Shown here: positions 46,900 to 59,172 of the stretch, piece by piece
Numbering within the stretch: position 1 is the stretch's first letter
Layout of the letters: every line of letters begins with the position of its first letter
Assembly: GCA_028751875.1 (NCBI GenBank)
Contig: CM054155.1
Span: 52,423,971-52,487,970 of the forward strand
Length of the DNA stretch: 64,000 nucleotides
Direction of reading: 5' to 3'
DNA from: Rapana venosa
Taxonomy: Eukaryota > Mollusca > Gastropoda > Neogastropoda > Muricidae
Made by a program: the position numbers and the translations under genes
Notes under the pieces: model-generated
The model's database searches: none
What the model was told of the DNA's origin: nothing
Seen by the model: only the letters and a program-made list of their open reading frames with translations

Positions 46900-48105
46900 A
46901 ACCCTTTTGTTTGTAGCATTAGATTATTGTACTAACTGATCCAAAAAGCATAACTTAGTAACACTCTTTATAGAGACTTGTTAAATGTAAGAAAGTATCT
47001 TTTTGTTCAACAAATTTTAATTAGTCAGCTTTTGCAGAATTACCTCGCTGTTGTCCCTTTGGACATACAGTCCCAGTTTAACTTTGTGATCAAAACAGTT
47101 CAAGGTACTTAGAATTCCAAGCGTTTTTAACTTCTTGGATTTATGGATAATGTATTTCTCAGATACACTTAGCTCCAGATATGCCTCATCACTCAATGGG
47201 ACGGACTCAGTGAAGGCTGTATGGTGTAGGACTGATCTAGATATGAGAAGCTAAAGAGCACTGTCACCGACACTTTACTAGAAAAGCAGCATTTTATACA
47301 CCGCTGTTCTGCAATCATCTGTGTATAGAATGTACAGAAGTGGCAAGAGGAGAAACCTTTAGAGAACCTGTGAGGTAAGTCTACTGATATATTGTTTTAG
47401 GAAAAAAACACGCTGTGTGGTATGTTGTTAGTATTTCCAATCAGCCAATGACTAGTGATTGTCTTTGTTCAACTTTTGAAAGTGTTTTGTTAACAAGAAC
47501 ATGTGGAGGGCTGCTTTTGTAATGAAAGCTGAAATAAAGTCAGCTAAAATTATTCTGGTATTAAGAGTCAGTTGTTTCTCTGTGCCGTACAACTTGTTCA
47601 AAATGAATGCTTCTTGAACCCCCGCCCGGAATTCCTGTTCCTCTTATGGAAATTGTAGTTGGTCAAAATTTTCTGTAACAGAAAGTATGAGGGTTTGTGC
47701 ACTTTTTCTAACGTTTTCATACAGGAGGATGTGAGAGCGACAGATCTTAAATCGTTTCTTCGATAAGGATTGGATTTCTTTGGGAGAGATATGTTACATG
47801 AAGTCTTCCCAAAATTACTATCTGGGGAATTGTTCAAAGACCCGGAACGAGGTGCTGGAAGATGATTGGCAAGCTCAGTGACACAAAATTTCGGGTTCTA
47901 CGCATTTCCATCTTTGTCCGGGGGGCTGCAGTAGGTCAGAGAGTTGTTCAGCTACTGTAGCATGTAAAACCAGTGAGTACTGTTCCATGTGGGGAGCTAC
48001 ATTGAGCCCAAAACAATCATTCAGGGAGAGGACAGCTCCGCACACTTGCATGAAGTCCAAAATGCCAATGACCATACCAGATCGGTCATTGCCTGGCTTC
48101 CTAGT
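46900..48105 (-). mobile_element. Rex/CR1-like LINE RT fragment
   Basis: Minus-strand reading: ISLPKKSNPYRRNDLRSVAL and TSSCMKTLEKVH (about 47.70-47.79 kb) match the RT fingers of Rex/CR1-like LINEs (KxxxPxxxNDxRPVALTSxxMKxxE). Then HKRNRNS, TAQRNN, and across shifts LLYILYTDDCRT near 47.29 kb, an LFILYTxDCRS-like segment. YLELSVSEKYIIHKSKK near 47.18 kb follows as the thumb. Heavily frameshifted. It straddles the end of block B, so only 46900-47616 is repeated at 63284-64000. Confidence 0.65.
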
Positions 48106-48369
48106 CAAACAAGTAACATAGAATACTCAGTGCTGGGGTGCTGGCCCAGTATACAAGTCGACTTCTAACATCCGCTTCATAGAACACGTCCCTCTAACAA
48201 GTCAAGCTTATGTGACATCAGATCTAATGATGAAGTATCGAGGTATTGTCATGCAACTCCAGGGCATCATAGACATAAGGTTAACAGAAAGGAATCATGA
48301 CCATTTAGGTTGATGGATTGCTGACGCACCGAAAGAGCAAATTCTGTGGACTCTCCTGTAATGCTGGCT

Positions 48370-48835
48370 AACAGCCAAAGAGGTCTCATACTAGTTATGG
48401 AATATGCAAGCTACAAAACATGGCGCTTGCAACACCTCAGCAAGCACCAAAGCTCCCGACGTGAACGTGGCAATGCACCAATGGAACATTACACAACCAG
48501 ATCGATACTATGATAATACAGTTCAAAACCGGTTTAGATACGGCATCGACACAGTCAAGATGATGAACTTTCCAGTGCAGACAAGGGCAGCCGACACAAA
48601 TGGTGCTTGAATTTCAGAATCTGGCTGGAAAAAAGATCTGCAAAGCCAAAGGAGTATTAAGGCTTAAGCACAACTAGAAGACTGAATGACCGTTACCATC
48701 GTCGAACGCAGGAATCCTTCGAGTGAAATAGGCAGAAAAATACTTTCACGCTTGCACTCAATAAGTATGTAGAGACAATAACTAAAAAAAATAATGCAGC
48801 GACGACGGAAACAGCACAGATGGACTACTTAAATA
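48370..48835 (+). mobile_element. RTE LINE, endonuclease end and linker (left part of a split copy)
   Basis: Plus strand: LHNQIDTMII-type and NRFRYGIDTVKMMNFPVQTR words (48.48-48.59 kb) match the THNQIDYIxI...RxF-GAD part of the RTE endonuclease. A linker frame TFTLALNKYVETITK follows near 48.75 kb and stops at AQMDYLN (48835). The expected continuation (CDKRSLKWR) is found at 52215, after a reverse-orientated RTE. Confidence 0.7.
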
Positions 48836-51800
48836 TCATCATCATCATCTTCATTCATCTATCAGCAGTCCCGTGGACCGTGCGGTCGTGGAGGAGACAC
48901 GAAAGACCGATGCGTGGTAAGCCTCCTCCATCATCTCGGTTCCTCGGCTCTGCGCAGGTAGTGCCGAGTCATTCTTCCTGGTCCATTCTCTGATTTTGGT
49001 TTTTTGTCCACCCCTGATTTGTTCTGTTGTCCCTCTTTCTGCCACCTTCGAGTGTTCCTGCTGGTAGTTCTGTTTATGGCAGAGTGTTGTGGCGGGTGGC
49101 GTGGCCTGAACCATTGTCAGATTTTTCTTCTTGACGATGGTGGAAGGTGGTTCCTGTGGACCTGCCTGCGGTTATTTGGCTTCTTGACAAACGTCATTGG
49201 TCTTTCGTTCTCAGGATGTGTCAGCAGTGTTCTATAGATTTTGTTTCAAATGCTGGATTTCGCTTGGATGTTTCTAGCAGTCATTGTCCAGGATTCACGT
49301 CCGTTACAGCTGGTTAGTCTGATATTAGGCTTCTGTAGAGCCTTTTAGCTTAATTGGGAAAACTGATTCTTTACTTTTCCAATATGGTGGTGAGTTTTGA
49401 GCATGGAAGATTTGATGGTAGTCTGACTTTGATTTTGTCGTCGATCGCCGTCCTTTGTGAGTATAGTGCCCAAGGTATTTAAAAGTCTACCTCCTCCAGT
49501 TGCTGGACGCGTTCATGTAAATTTTACGCAGTTGGCGTTGCTCGTGCTGTTCACAAAGTACTTTACTTTTTCCGTGCTCACTCCATCCATATGCTCCAGT
49601 CTTTGTTCTCAAATCTGGTCGTAAGATCTGCCCCAGTCTGTGTTACTTCGCCCATGAGGTCAATGTCATCGGCAAACGCAAGTTGTTGAAGGGGTCTGCC
49701 ACAATTGGAAGGTGGTAGAGTGGAAAGTCATGGAGGGTCTTCTATCTAAAGTTTTCCAAGGACAGATTAAAACAGGACTGGAGATAAAACAGGCATTCCT
49801 GTCGGACCCCCCACTTTGGTGGTTTTGAAGTTATCTCCGACCTGATTGTTCAGAGGACTGCATTGTTGACGGTGTTTGTTGTTGTATAGTGCTTGAATGG
49901 TTTGCACCTAGTCCTTCTTCAATGCCAAACATTCTGGAGAACCTTCCACAGGCCTTCGGTGCCATTTGTCGAAAGCCTTCTTGAAGTCGATGAGTTGTGG
50001 AACCAGGTACTCTTTGATGTTGAAGATGTTTTTTCCATCAGGATGTGGGCAGTTAAAAATATGTTGATCGGTGCTCCAGCTGCCTGAACCAGTTTTTCCT
50101 CTGCAAGGTGTTCTTCTTGCCTCTTCTTGAGGGGGGGGGATAAGTCGATTCAAAATAATACTTTGAGCTGATCTTGCTGGGCGGGTGATGAGGCTGAATG
50201 TTCTATAGATTTTGGGATTGGCGTAAATTGTTCCCTTCTTTGGGCAGAGGTATGTTTTATGATGAGGTGATTGTTGGCTATTTTCTGTTGGCCACTGTAT
50301 TGTCTCCAAATCTTCTGGACATAGCTGTAAACATGTCTGATAAATGTTTCGCTCACCAGCTTGAACAGCACTGCTGGTATGTTCTGTCTGTCCTGGGGAA
50401 CTTTTCCTTTGTAAACTTGGATGCCTTTCTCCTCTTCTTCCTCTGTATAGGTAATGGCGAGGGTACTCTTGATGTTGCTGCCTTCATCTTCTATTATGCT
50501 TTTGTCAGGTTGATTTGGTAGTTTGTACAGTTCTTGACAATACTCAGACCACTTGTTCAATGCAAGCTGGCTTTCTGTGAGGAGGTTTCCGAGCTGTCTT
50601 AAATGACTGATGATTTTTGGTTTGAAGGGTTTGCGAGTTTCGTTCAGGGTTGTAGTATGCCTTTTTACTGTTGCCAAGCTTTTTTTGCTTTTTTCGATCT
50701 CATAACATTGTTCACTGTTCCACTTTCTCTTGGTCCTTTAACATTGACTTCTTCACAAGATTGTTGGCCTCCCTGTATTCTTTTTGGGTTGGAAGAAATG
50801 TTGGGTTCTGTGCTACTTTGTGTATCGCAGAGGTCAAAGATGCCACCGGTAGTCAGGCTGGTGTTTTATTCCGCTGACGACCGATAGTACCTTCCTTGCT
50901 GTTCTTGGATGCCTCATTAAAGTTGTTGGTGAGGTCATTGATGTCATTTGTCCAGGAGGGTTATTGCCGCACAAAACGTCCGCCAAGCTTAGCTTGGAAG
51001 ATCTCTCGACATCTGGATCTTTCAGTTTGGTCCCACGTCAAATTTGATAGTGGGTTTGCAGGCTGTTTATTTTCTTCAGCTTCATTTTGAATAACAGCAG
51101 CACAGGTCGTGGTCGCTGCCTTTGTCACGCTCCAGTGTGTTCTTGTTCTGGCTCTGTTGATGTTGGATTTGAAGCGCTTGGTGTGAAGATTAACTATATT
51201 TGGTTATGGATCTTGCCGTGTGAGTGCATGCCAGGTTGTCATCCTTGACTGCTTTGGGGTAGAGGGTATTGGCAATGATAAGTTGTGGGTGCAGGCAATC
51301 TCACGCAGACGTAGTCCCCTGTCGGAGGTATTCTACAGTTCCATCCATGACCAAACTGTTCCGGCCCATTGGTTGTAAGAGTCAGGACTTCTTTGGCGTT
51401 AAAATCCCTTGAATGTGATGAGTCTTTCTTGGGTAACTCAGAATGGTTCTCTTCAAGATCTTGTAGAAATTTCTTCGTCTTATTCATCTGCTGGTTTGAT
51501 GATGGTGACATAGATTTGTTATGATGGGATGTTCTCGGGGCTTGGCCTGACACCCGTATCTGTAATCCTGCGGGAAGCGGTGTACAAGCTGATAATGGAA
51601 CCCCAACTACTTGTCCTTTCTGACAATACTTGGCCAATCCATGTTGGTGATGTTTCTCTTGACCACTGTCCGATTTGTTGCCTTCTTCAGTCATTGTCAC
51701 CAAATCCTGTTCCATCTCACTTCTCCTCTAGTCAATAATTGGGTCCTATTTATAGCGGGTTCATTCAGTCTCTAGGTTCTTTGATTTTTTTGCACTGGTA

Positions 51801-52190
51801 GAGACTGTACGGACGTTCCTTGTTCCAATGGTGATCTGTTTCTCTAGGGAGCTTAAGTAATGTTTTAACTCCAGTAGCTGATTGTCCTTTCCTCCCGGGT
51901 GATTGATCATATGAAAAGCGCGGTCCGTTGGTAAACCGGAGTCTCCGGACCGATCCGGATCATTTTGGCTTTGTTTTTGTCTTTCATGTTCTTTCTGTGG
52001 GCTTGGATATTTCCTTGGTGGGCCAATCTTCTCTCCTTGTCTCCATATTTTTTTGTTCTATTGGGGTTTCCTCACCCCACATGGACAGGTTGTACTGGGT
52101 TCATGGATACCAGTTTGCAGTAACAGAGAACTCTCTGAACTGACCTGAACAAATGGTAACTTCTTGCATGCACCAATCAGAAATAACAAC
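48836..52190 (-). mobile_element. Near full-length RTE LINE inserted in reverse into another RTE
   Basis: About 3.35 kb, the usual size for RTE. Read right to left: endonuclease with SRDFNAKEVLTL (about 51.4 kb); linker; KWSEYCQELY (about 50.54 kb); LCPKKGTIYANPK (about 50.24 kb); RT motif A QLIDFKKAFDKWHR (about 49.97-50.01 kb); FADDIDLMGE (49.646-49.677 kb); late C-terminal RVSSTTARSTGLLIDE (48857-48904); and a TGA/GATGATGATG tail ending at 48836. It encodes an AP-type endonuclease plus RT if intact; frameshifts occur throughout. The 5' boundary is estimated from where the host RTE resumes. Confidence 0.8.
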
Positions 52191-54115
52191 CGTTGATCAC
52201 ATATATAGTCTGTGATATGTGATAAACGAAGTTTAAAATGGAGAGTGTCAAGTACACAACATGAACAGGGGAATACAGAGAAAACCACAATAAGATCAAG
52301 AAAGACACGAAAAAAGGCCAAAGAAAATGAATTTAGGAGAGTGAGAACAATGCTCAGATGTTCGAGAAAATTGTGTATAAGACAACAGAAGAAGGTGCTT
52401 ATCAAATTGTAAAAGAGAGCACACAGCAGAGGCAGGCATGGAGTCAACAACATCAAAGACAAGGACTGGGGAAATGCCTTTTACAAAAGAAAAGATATCA
52501 TTAACAGTTGGACAGAATTACTGTTCAAAGTCTCTACAACCACTCAGACACAAGGTGACCCCAGCATACTTCAAAGTCAGGACTCGTCAGTGGATGCTGA
52601 CTTTCATTATCCTTCATGAAGAAGTTGAGGTAGGATTCATATTGATGAGAATGGGACAGCTGCAGGCTATGACCAACATCCCACCAGAGCGGAATCCAAA
52701 CACGATATTCTCACAAGAATGTGCACAAGTCTGGATGACCAGAGAGTGGCCTACACTTGGACCCAAACACTTTCATCATTATGCTACCCAAGAAAGGCCA
52801 TCTAAGCAACGCCAGACTTTTCAACGATCTGCCTCCATATGCACATGCTAGGAAAGTAATGTAAAAGCAATCTAAAGCCTGGAGCAGATGAGATCATTGT
52901 GAAGAACAGGCAGATTTTCGTCCACACAAAAGTACCATAGAAAAGATATTCAATTTGGCTGGTCTGTGTGTGAGAAATACAGCCAGCACACAGAAACTGT
53001 ACCAGTTCTTCTCAGACTTCAAAAAGGCGTTCGACCGTGTATGGCATGACGTTTTTTGGGGGCCAATGAAGAAGTACACAGGGGACAAAAAGATCTATCT
53101 GTATCATAAAAGAGTATACGCAAAAGCCAAGAGCGCAGTGGCTTGTCCAAGTACGGTGGAGAATGGTTTCCATACCCAGTGGATATGTCAAGGCTGTCTC
53201 CTATTGCGACATGTTCAATGTCTTCCTTGAGTGATATTGTCTGATGCCTTAGCAGATCAACAATGGCACAGTCAAAATTGAGGTGGACATCACCAACCTC
53301 AGGGTTGCCAAATAATATCGACGGGACTGGCAGGAAACGAACAAGACCAGGGACAACCTAGAGTACACCTGGACAAAACATTCCTCAAGATACGGTCGTT
53401 GAGTTCAGTGCGAGAAGACAAAACAGTGTCCAGCCAATCATACCATGATCAAAGCAGTAGAAAAGAACTTGAGGTTGTAGAGATCTCCTGTATGTCTACT
53501 TGGAGCATGATTAGTGAAGACGGTTCAAAGATGAAATTCACAAAGTGCTGACACTAACAGTATCAGCAGATGGCCAAAGTCAAAAACTATCGGTAGACTG
53601 AAACTTTACTGCATGCACTGGGTCATCTTAACATTATTTATCTGTTTGCAGGCGAATCCGGGACAGTGAATACATATTACAAAGGAGGACCCAGGATTTG
53701 GAGATGGGATGCTCAGAAGACTCCTTGGCTTTTTTACACGGAACAACATTACCAACAAAGAGTAGTTCGAAAGCCATCACCCAAGAAGCAAAAGCACTAT
53801 GAAGACTGCTGACCAAGTCAGAAAAAGCTCAGTTGGCATGAGAATGTGACAAGTTGAAATGGGTTCTCCAAAGGTCCTACTGCCAAGGAACAGTGCAAGG
53901 AAGAGAGGGCGAGGCAGGCTGAAGAAAGAAATGGTAAGAAGATCACTTGAATGGGCCATGAAGAGCTTTCTCCACAACCCAGGCACTGCCCACAACTGCT
54001 CACCAATGAAGCCAATTGGTGCTAACGTTGTCACTGCTGTGACTTCCTACGACCTCGGGGGGTGGGGGGGGGGCGGGGTACGGAAGCAGATGATGAGATA
54101 GATGAGATTGCCTTG
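52191..54115 (+). mobile_element. RTE LINE, linker to 3' end (right part of a split copy)
   Basis: Begins CDKRSLKWR (52217), then VNNIKDKDWGNAF and INSWTELLF (52.45-52.53 kb), the linker before the RT. FFSDFKKAFDRVWHDVFWG near 53.01-53.07 kb is RT motif A. TVENGFHTQWICQGCLL near 53.15-53.21 kb is motif B. The catalytic FADD is broken by an indel (about 53309-53330). The C-terminal GTVQGREGEAG and RKKW words near 53.89-53.93 kb match the RTE end. The tail is GATGATGAGATAGATGAGA near 54089-54107. Together with 48370-48835 it is one RTE, disrupted by the element between them. Confidence 0.75.
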
Positions 54116-54611
54116 AAATGCTTACAGATATCCTTTTCAGCAACAATGACGCAATTCTAAATAAAGTTAGAGATTGCGTCAGGCTTTAGGCTTCAGTGTT
54201 TGTTTTTCAAGTTTCCTTGGAAGTGTTACTACTACGCGCAAAGTATTACTTACGAGCTACTTGCACATAACCGCACTGGCAGATTGCATAGATAAACAAA
54301 ACGCTTAACCCAATGCAAACGCGAGAGAAAAAAAAAGTGAAGACTTGTTCCACAGTAATACTAACCAAAACTGCACGTTGCATCACTCAGCTAATTTTGG
54401 CGGGGAGTGCAGTAAAGATTTTTATCACAAGAATAGAGATAGTCAGTCAGTCAGTCAGTCAGTCAGGGTGAACGGACAGATAGCACACTGACAGAAGGCA
54501 ATCAAATGAAAGACAGGCAGAACATACTGTAAGACGCGCGCCCGACACACTTTCAGACAGCAGTAAATACTGACAGACAGCTGACACACTGACAGAACAC
54601 CACACACACCT
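54116..54611. other. Unassigned sequence with a short (CAGT)n tract
   Basis: (CAGT)n at 54440-54466 and several GACAGA/GACACA words. No element recognised. Confidence 0.5.
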
Positions 54612-54980
54612 GAAAGACGGATAGCCTGGTGGTTAGAGCAATGCGCTCAGTGATCTCTGCCCGGGTTTAAATCTCGTTCAAGAGGATTTTTTCATCTTGA
54701 GTCTACATCAGTGGCGAATCCACTAACCCCCCCCCCCCCCCACTCCATCCACCATGAGTCTTCGAATGAGACTTTAAACCGAGATCGGTGTGTAAACGCA
54801 ACTACGAACATCTTGCACCGTTCAACCCGTTCCGTCTTTTTCGAAGGTACGCAATTGTATGCTGTCGGAACGGATAAGAGAATTTTGCTAAACTGCATAC
54901 AAAACTGCAAAGTGGATGAAAAAAGACCATGATGGCTTATTCCCATTATCTCAGATTAAAAGAATAAAATATAAAGGAGA
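54612..54980 (+). repeat. tRNA-derived SINE, most complete copy
   Basis: Head: GATAGCCTGGTGGTTAGAGC (box A) and GCCCGGGTTTAAATCTCG (box B). Then a poly-C tract (54728-54741), CATGAGTCTTCGAATGAGAC, TTTAAACCGAGATCGG, and a body to AGATTAAAAGAATAAAATAT at 54953-54972. It shares its core with 43255-43298 and its 3' tail with 12840-12870. About 360 bases. Confidence 0.7.
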
Positions 54981-55119
54981 TATTAAAATAGGCAGGAAAA
55001 AGAAAAAGTGACATGGGGACATGCAGGGTGGGAGACAAACGAAGGCAGGACAGACAAAAATATCAAAAATAGCCAGACAGAAAATCTTACGCTATAGTTT
55101 GTGTTTGTCACAGTTCGGC

Positions 55120-55120
<1 letters not shown>
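54981..55120. other. Spacer between SINE and poly-T
   Basis: Purine-rich sequence (AGGCAGGAAAAAGAAAAAG). Nothing recognised. Confidence 0.4.

Positions 55121-55170
<50 letters not shown>
55121..55170. repeat. 50-base poly-T run
   Basis: Fifty consecutive Ts immediately before the minisatellite. Could be a retroposon A-tail in reverse, or a consensus artefact. Confidence 0.9.
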
Positions 55171-55171
<1 letters not shown>

Positions 55172-55184
55172 TTTTTGCCCACAC

Positions 55185-57954
55185 ATTCCTCATCGTGCTG
55201 CTGACCCCCCGACTTCCCAAATTCTTTCCTGGTCTCACCACACACAATGTTTGATCCAGTCGTTTTACAGTACCCCCTCACACAATGGTAGATACAGTTT
55301 CGTTTCTACAAGTCGCCACACACAATGGTAGATTCAGTGTTTCTACAGTCGCACAACACCTAATGGTTAGATAAAGTCGTTTTCTACTGTGCCACACACA
55401 TTGGTAAGATTACAGTCGTTCTTACAGTCGCCCACACAATGTTGATACAGTCGTTCTACAGTCGCACACACTATGTTAGAACAGTCGTTCTACAGTGCCA
55501 CTCACAATGGTTAGATACGTCGTTCTACAGTCACACACACAATGGTAGATACTGTGTTCTACAGTCACCACACACAAGGTAGTTACAGTCGTTTAACAGT
55601 CGCCACACACAATGGTAGATACAGTCGTTCTACTGGTCGCCACACCACAATGGTAGTTCAAGTCGTTCTACCGTCGCCACACACATGGTAAGATACCAGT
55701 CGTTCTACCAGTCGCAAACTATGTTTATACAGTCTTTTACAGTCGCCTCACACAATGTTAGACACAGTTGTTCTACAAGTCGCCCACAACACAATGTAGA
55801 CACCCAGTTTCGTTCTTCTAGTCGCCACACACAATGGTAGACTCAGTCGTTCTACAGTCGACACACACAATGTTAGACACAGTCGTTCTACAGTACGCCC
55901 CACAATATGTTTGTTACAGTCGTTCTTCAGTCGCCAACACACCATGGTAGTACAGTCGTTCTTCAGTCGCCACTCAAATGGTAGATACAGTCGTTCTACA
56001 GTGCACAACAATGTTAGATCGGTCGTTCTACAGCGTCCCACCACACCCACAATGGTAGATCAGTCGTTATACAGTCACATTCCAAGGGTTGATACAGTCG
56101 TTTCTACAGTCACTTCACACAATGGTAGGATACAGTCGTTGTACTGTCACCAACACCATGGTAGATACAGTCGTTGACAGTCACCTCACAACATTGTTAG
56201 CACAGTCGTTCTGCGGTCACAACTCATAATAGTTACAGTCGTTCTGCAGTCACCACACACATGTTAGACACAGTCGTTCTGCAGTACTCCCACAACAATG
56301 TTAGTACAGTCGTTCTGCAGTCACCACACACAATGTTAGAACTCAGGTCGTTCTGCAGGCACCACACACAATGTTAGACACGGTCTTCTGCTAGTTGTCA
56401 TCCACACAACATGTTAGATACAGTCGTTCTGCAGTCACCACCAACACAATGTTTAGACACAGTGTTATACAGTCACCACAAACAATGGTATGATACAGTC
56501 GTTCTACAGTCACCTCCACACAATGTAGATACAGTCGTTCTACTGACACCACACTCAATGGTTAGATACAGTCGTTCTACAGTCACCAACACCAATGGTA
56601 GATAGAGTCGTTCTACAGTCACCAACACTAAGGACCAAACAAGTCGTTCTACAGTACCACACACAAAGTGTACAACAGTCGTTTTACAGTCACAACATAA
56701 AGTTACATACAGTCCGTTCTACAGTCCCACAACACACACAATGGTAGATACAGTCGTTTACAGTCCCAATACATTGGTAGTACAGTCGTTCTTTCAGGTC
56801 ACCACACACAAAGTTACCACACAGGCGTTTACAGTCACCACACACAATGGTAGATAAGTCGTTTTCTACAGTCACACACCTCAATGTTAGATACAGTCGT
56901 TTCTACAGTCACACACACAATGGTTAGATACTGTCATTCTACAGTCCCACACACTTTGTTTACATACAGTCGGTTCTACAGTCACACACACAATTGTTAG
57001 ATACAGTCGCTCTACAGTCACCACACACAATGTTAGATACAGTCGTTCTACAGTCATCTCACCACAATGTTGTTACTGTCGTTCTAAAGTCACCACACAA
57101 CAATGTTAGATACAGTAGTACTACAGGTCACCACACACATGTTACATCATAGTCGTTATTGTCTCCACACCAATGTTAGATGCAGTAGTTATACAGTCAC
57201 AACACAATGTTATATGCAGTCGTTCTACAGTCACCACACACAATGTTAGATACAAGTCGTTTACAGTCACCACACACAAGGTTAGATACAGTCGTTTACA
57301 GTCACCACACACAATGGTTTATTCAGTCGTTTACAGTTCACCACACACAATGTTATGATACTGTAGTCTGTACAGTCATCCACACACAATGTTTAGTACA
57401 GTCGTTGTACAGTCACCACACACAATGTTAGATACAGTCGTTCTACTGTCACCGCACATCAAGTTAGATACAGTCGTTCTACAGTCCACGCAACAATGTT
57501 ATCTACAGTCGTTCTTACAGGTCACCGACACAAAGTTAGATACAGTCGTTCTACCAGTCACCGCACACATTGTTAGATACGTCGTTCTTAAGTCACCGCA
57601 ACAATGTTGATACATCGTTTACAGTCACGCACACATGTTAGATACAGTCGTTCTACAGTCACCACACACAATGTTAGATACAGTCGTTCTACAGTCTCCA
57701 CACACAATGTTGGATACAGTCGTTCTACGGTCCCACACACTATGTTAGGATTCAGGTCGTTGTAAGTCACCACACACTATGTTGGATACAGTCGTTCTAC
57801 AGTCCATCCACTCACAATGTTAGAAACAGTCGTTCTAGCAGTCTCACTCACAATGGTAATACAGTCGTTCTACAGTTCCACACACAAGGGTAGTATTACA
57901 GTCGTGTATACTGTCACCTCAAACAATGGATAGATATAGTCGTTCTACAGTGGT
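55185..57954. repeat. 36-base minisatellite array, main part
   Basis: Head-to-tail units of 36 bases; a clean pair starts at 57671 and 57707. Key words per unit are ATGTTAGATACAGTC and GTTCTACAGTCACC joined by ACACACA. About 75 units. Two common variants: AATGG with GTCGCC in the left part and AATGTT with GTCACC in the right part, and a TCTGCAGT variant clustered at about 56200-56450. Many units have 1-2 base indels. There are no spacers between units. Frames over it give 12-residue repeats and are not evidence of a gene. Confidence 0.95.
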
Positions 57955-58408
57955 TCAGATTGTCTTAACTGTTACACTCTCACGTTCCTACGCTTGCTGC
58001 TGTTTACTTGTGGCTAGGAAATACCTTAGATTCATCCAATCTACACGTTGGCCGCCGCTCTTTCTCATTCGGGTCCATCGACCTGGAATGAGCTCCATCT
58101 TTTTCGCCAGAAGCTAGCTATGACACTTTAAAAATCCAGCTCATGACATTTATTTCGAACCTAAGTTCCCCCCCCTTCCTTGTTTCTTTATCAGTACTAT
58201 CCCACCATTCACGGACCATGTGCTATCTCCTGCTAATGGTTGTTGAACTGTGTGTGGTGTGGGCTTTGAAAAAAATTTGACTATTGCATTTTTATTGCTT
58301 AGATTTGGTCTGCAGCGTTTCCAGGTGTGTATGGTATTGAACTATTGATTATTTTGTCTGTGCAAGATATTGCGTACATAGAGTTCCGTTTTTGATTATT
58401 ATTATTAT
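57955..58408 (+). mobile_element. 5'-truncated L2/CR1-type LINE 3' end inside the minisatellite
   Basis: Encodes, across shifts, RRSFSHSGPSTWN-like words and SYDTLKIQLMTF near 58.03-58.14 kb, the conserved C-terminus of L2/CR1 ORF2 (SFxxxGPxxWNxLP...SLDTFKSxLKTxLF). It ends with GATTATTATTATTATC (58395-58409), the L2-type trinucleotide tail. Minisatellite units lie on both sides. Confidence 0.75.
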
Positions 58409-58520
58409 CACACACATTGGGAGATACAGTCGTTCTATGTCACCACACACAATGTTAATTCAGTGTTCTACAGGACACCACACACAAATGTTAGTCATGT
58501 CGTTCTACATTCACTGGTGT
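58409..58520. repeat. 36-base minisatellite, detached right part
   Basis: About three further units (ACACATTGGGAGATACAGTC and following) after the L2 tail, showing that the L2 copy interrupts the array. Confidence 0.9.
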
Positions 58521-59098
58521 TGCAATCCCAATTAAATACTTTTTTATCCACAATGGAGAATCTCGGGTGGGTTACCAAGATTTACATGAAACAGCATACA
58601 AAAACATAACACAAAAACCAACCACAACATTATGTATCAGTACATCTGATGGCACACATCCACAGATTAAAACACTGCAACATCCACCTTACCTAACTCA
58701 GTCATAAACTCCTTGTGTATATTACATGCACTCAATGCACACGCAGTATCGCGCACGCATCCACACACTAACACACACACTCACACACACACACACACAC
58801 TCACTCCACACACAAACAACAACAGTGGGATCATTTGCACATCGTGCGCACGTATTTTTTATTATAAAACAAATGGTTATAACACGTTGTATGCTAAGTC
58901 AAATATTACACTTAATGCTTGTATTATATCAGAATCATTGAACACAGAATAGAATCATAAAACCAGCCTTCCATATCATTTCTAAAAGGTAAAAAAACCA
59001 TAAAAACAATTCAACATTGTTGTAACACGTCATACAATATAAAGTAGCTTAATTTATTATAAGCATTACAACGTTTTGACAATATAAAAAGTGCAATC
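58521..59098. other. Unassigned sequence with a (CA)n tract
   Basis: CA units at about 58760-58815. AT-rich otherwise. No coding motif seen. Confidence 0.5.
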
Positions 59099-59125
59099 AA
59101 TCTCTCTCTCTCTCTCTTCTCTCTA

Positions 59126-59158
<33 letters not shown>

Positions 59159-59172
59159 ATTTCTCTCTCTAA
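59099..59172. repeat. (CT)n tract
   Basis: Interrupted CT units. Confidence 0.95.

Larger units (their letters stand above)
43299..47616 (+). repeat. Duplicated block B, copy 1 (to the window-limited end)
   Basis: Repeated at 59683-64000 at a constant offset of 16384, with no difference that I can see, including a 19-G run. The second copy is cut by the window end, so the block may extend further to the right. Confidence 0.95.

Noticed and set aside
55748..57773. Repeat-protein gene with 12-residue units
   Set aside because: Open frames exist on both strands simply because the unit length is divisible by three; indels break every frame after a few units.
55185..58520. CRISPR array
   Set aside because: Units are contiguous 36-base repeats with no spacers, in a eukaryotic, LINE-rich context.
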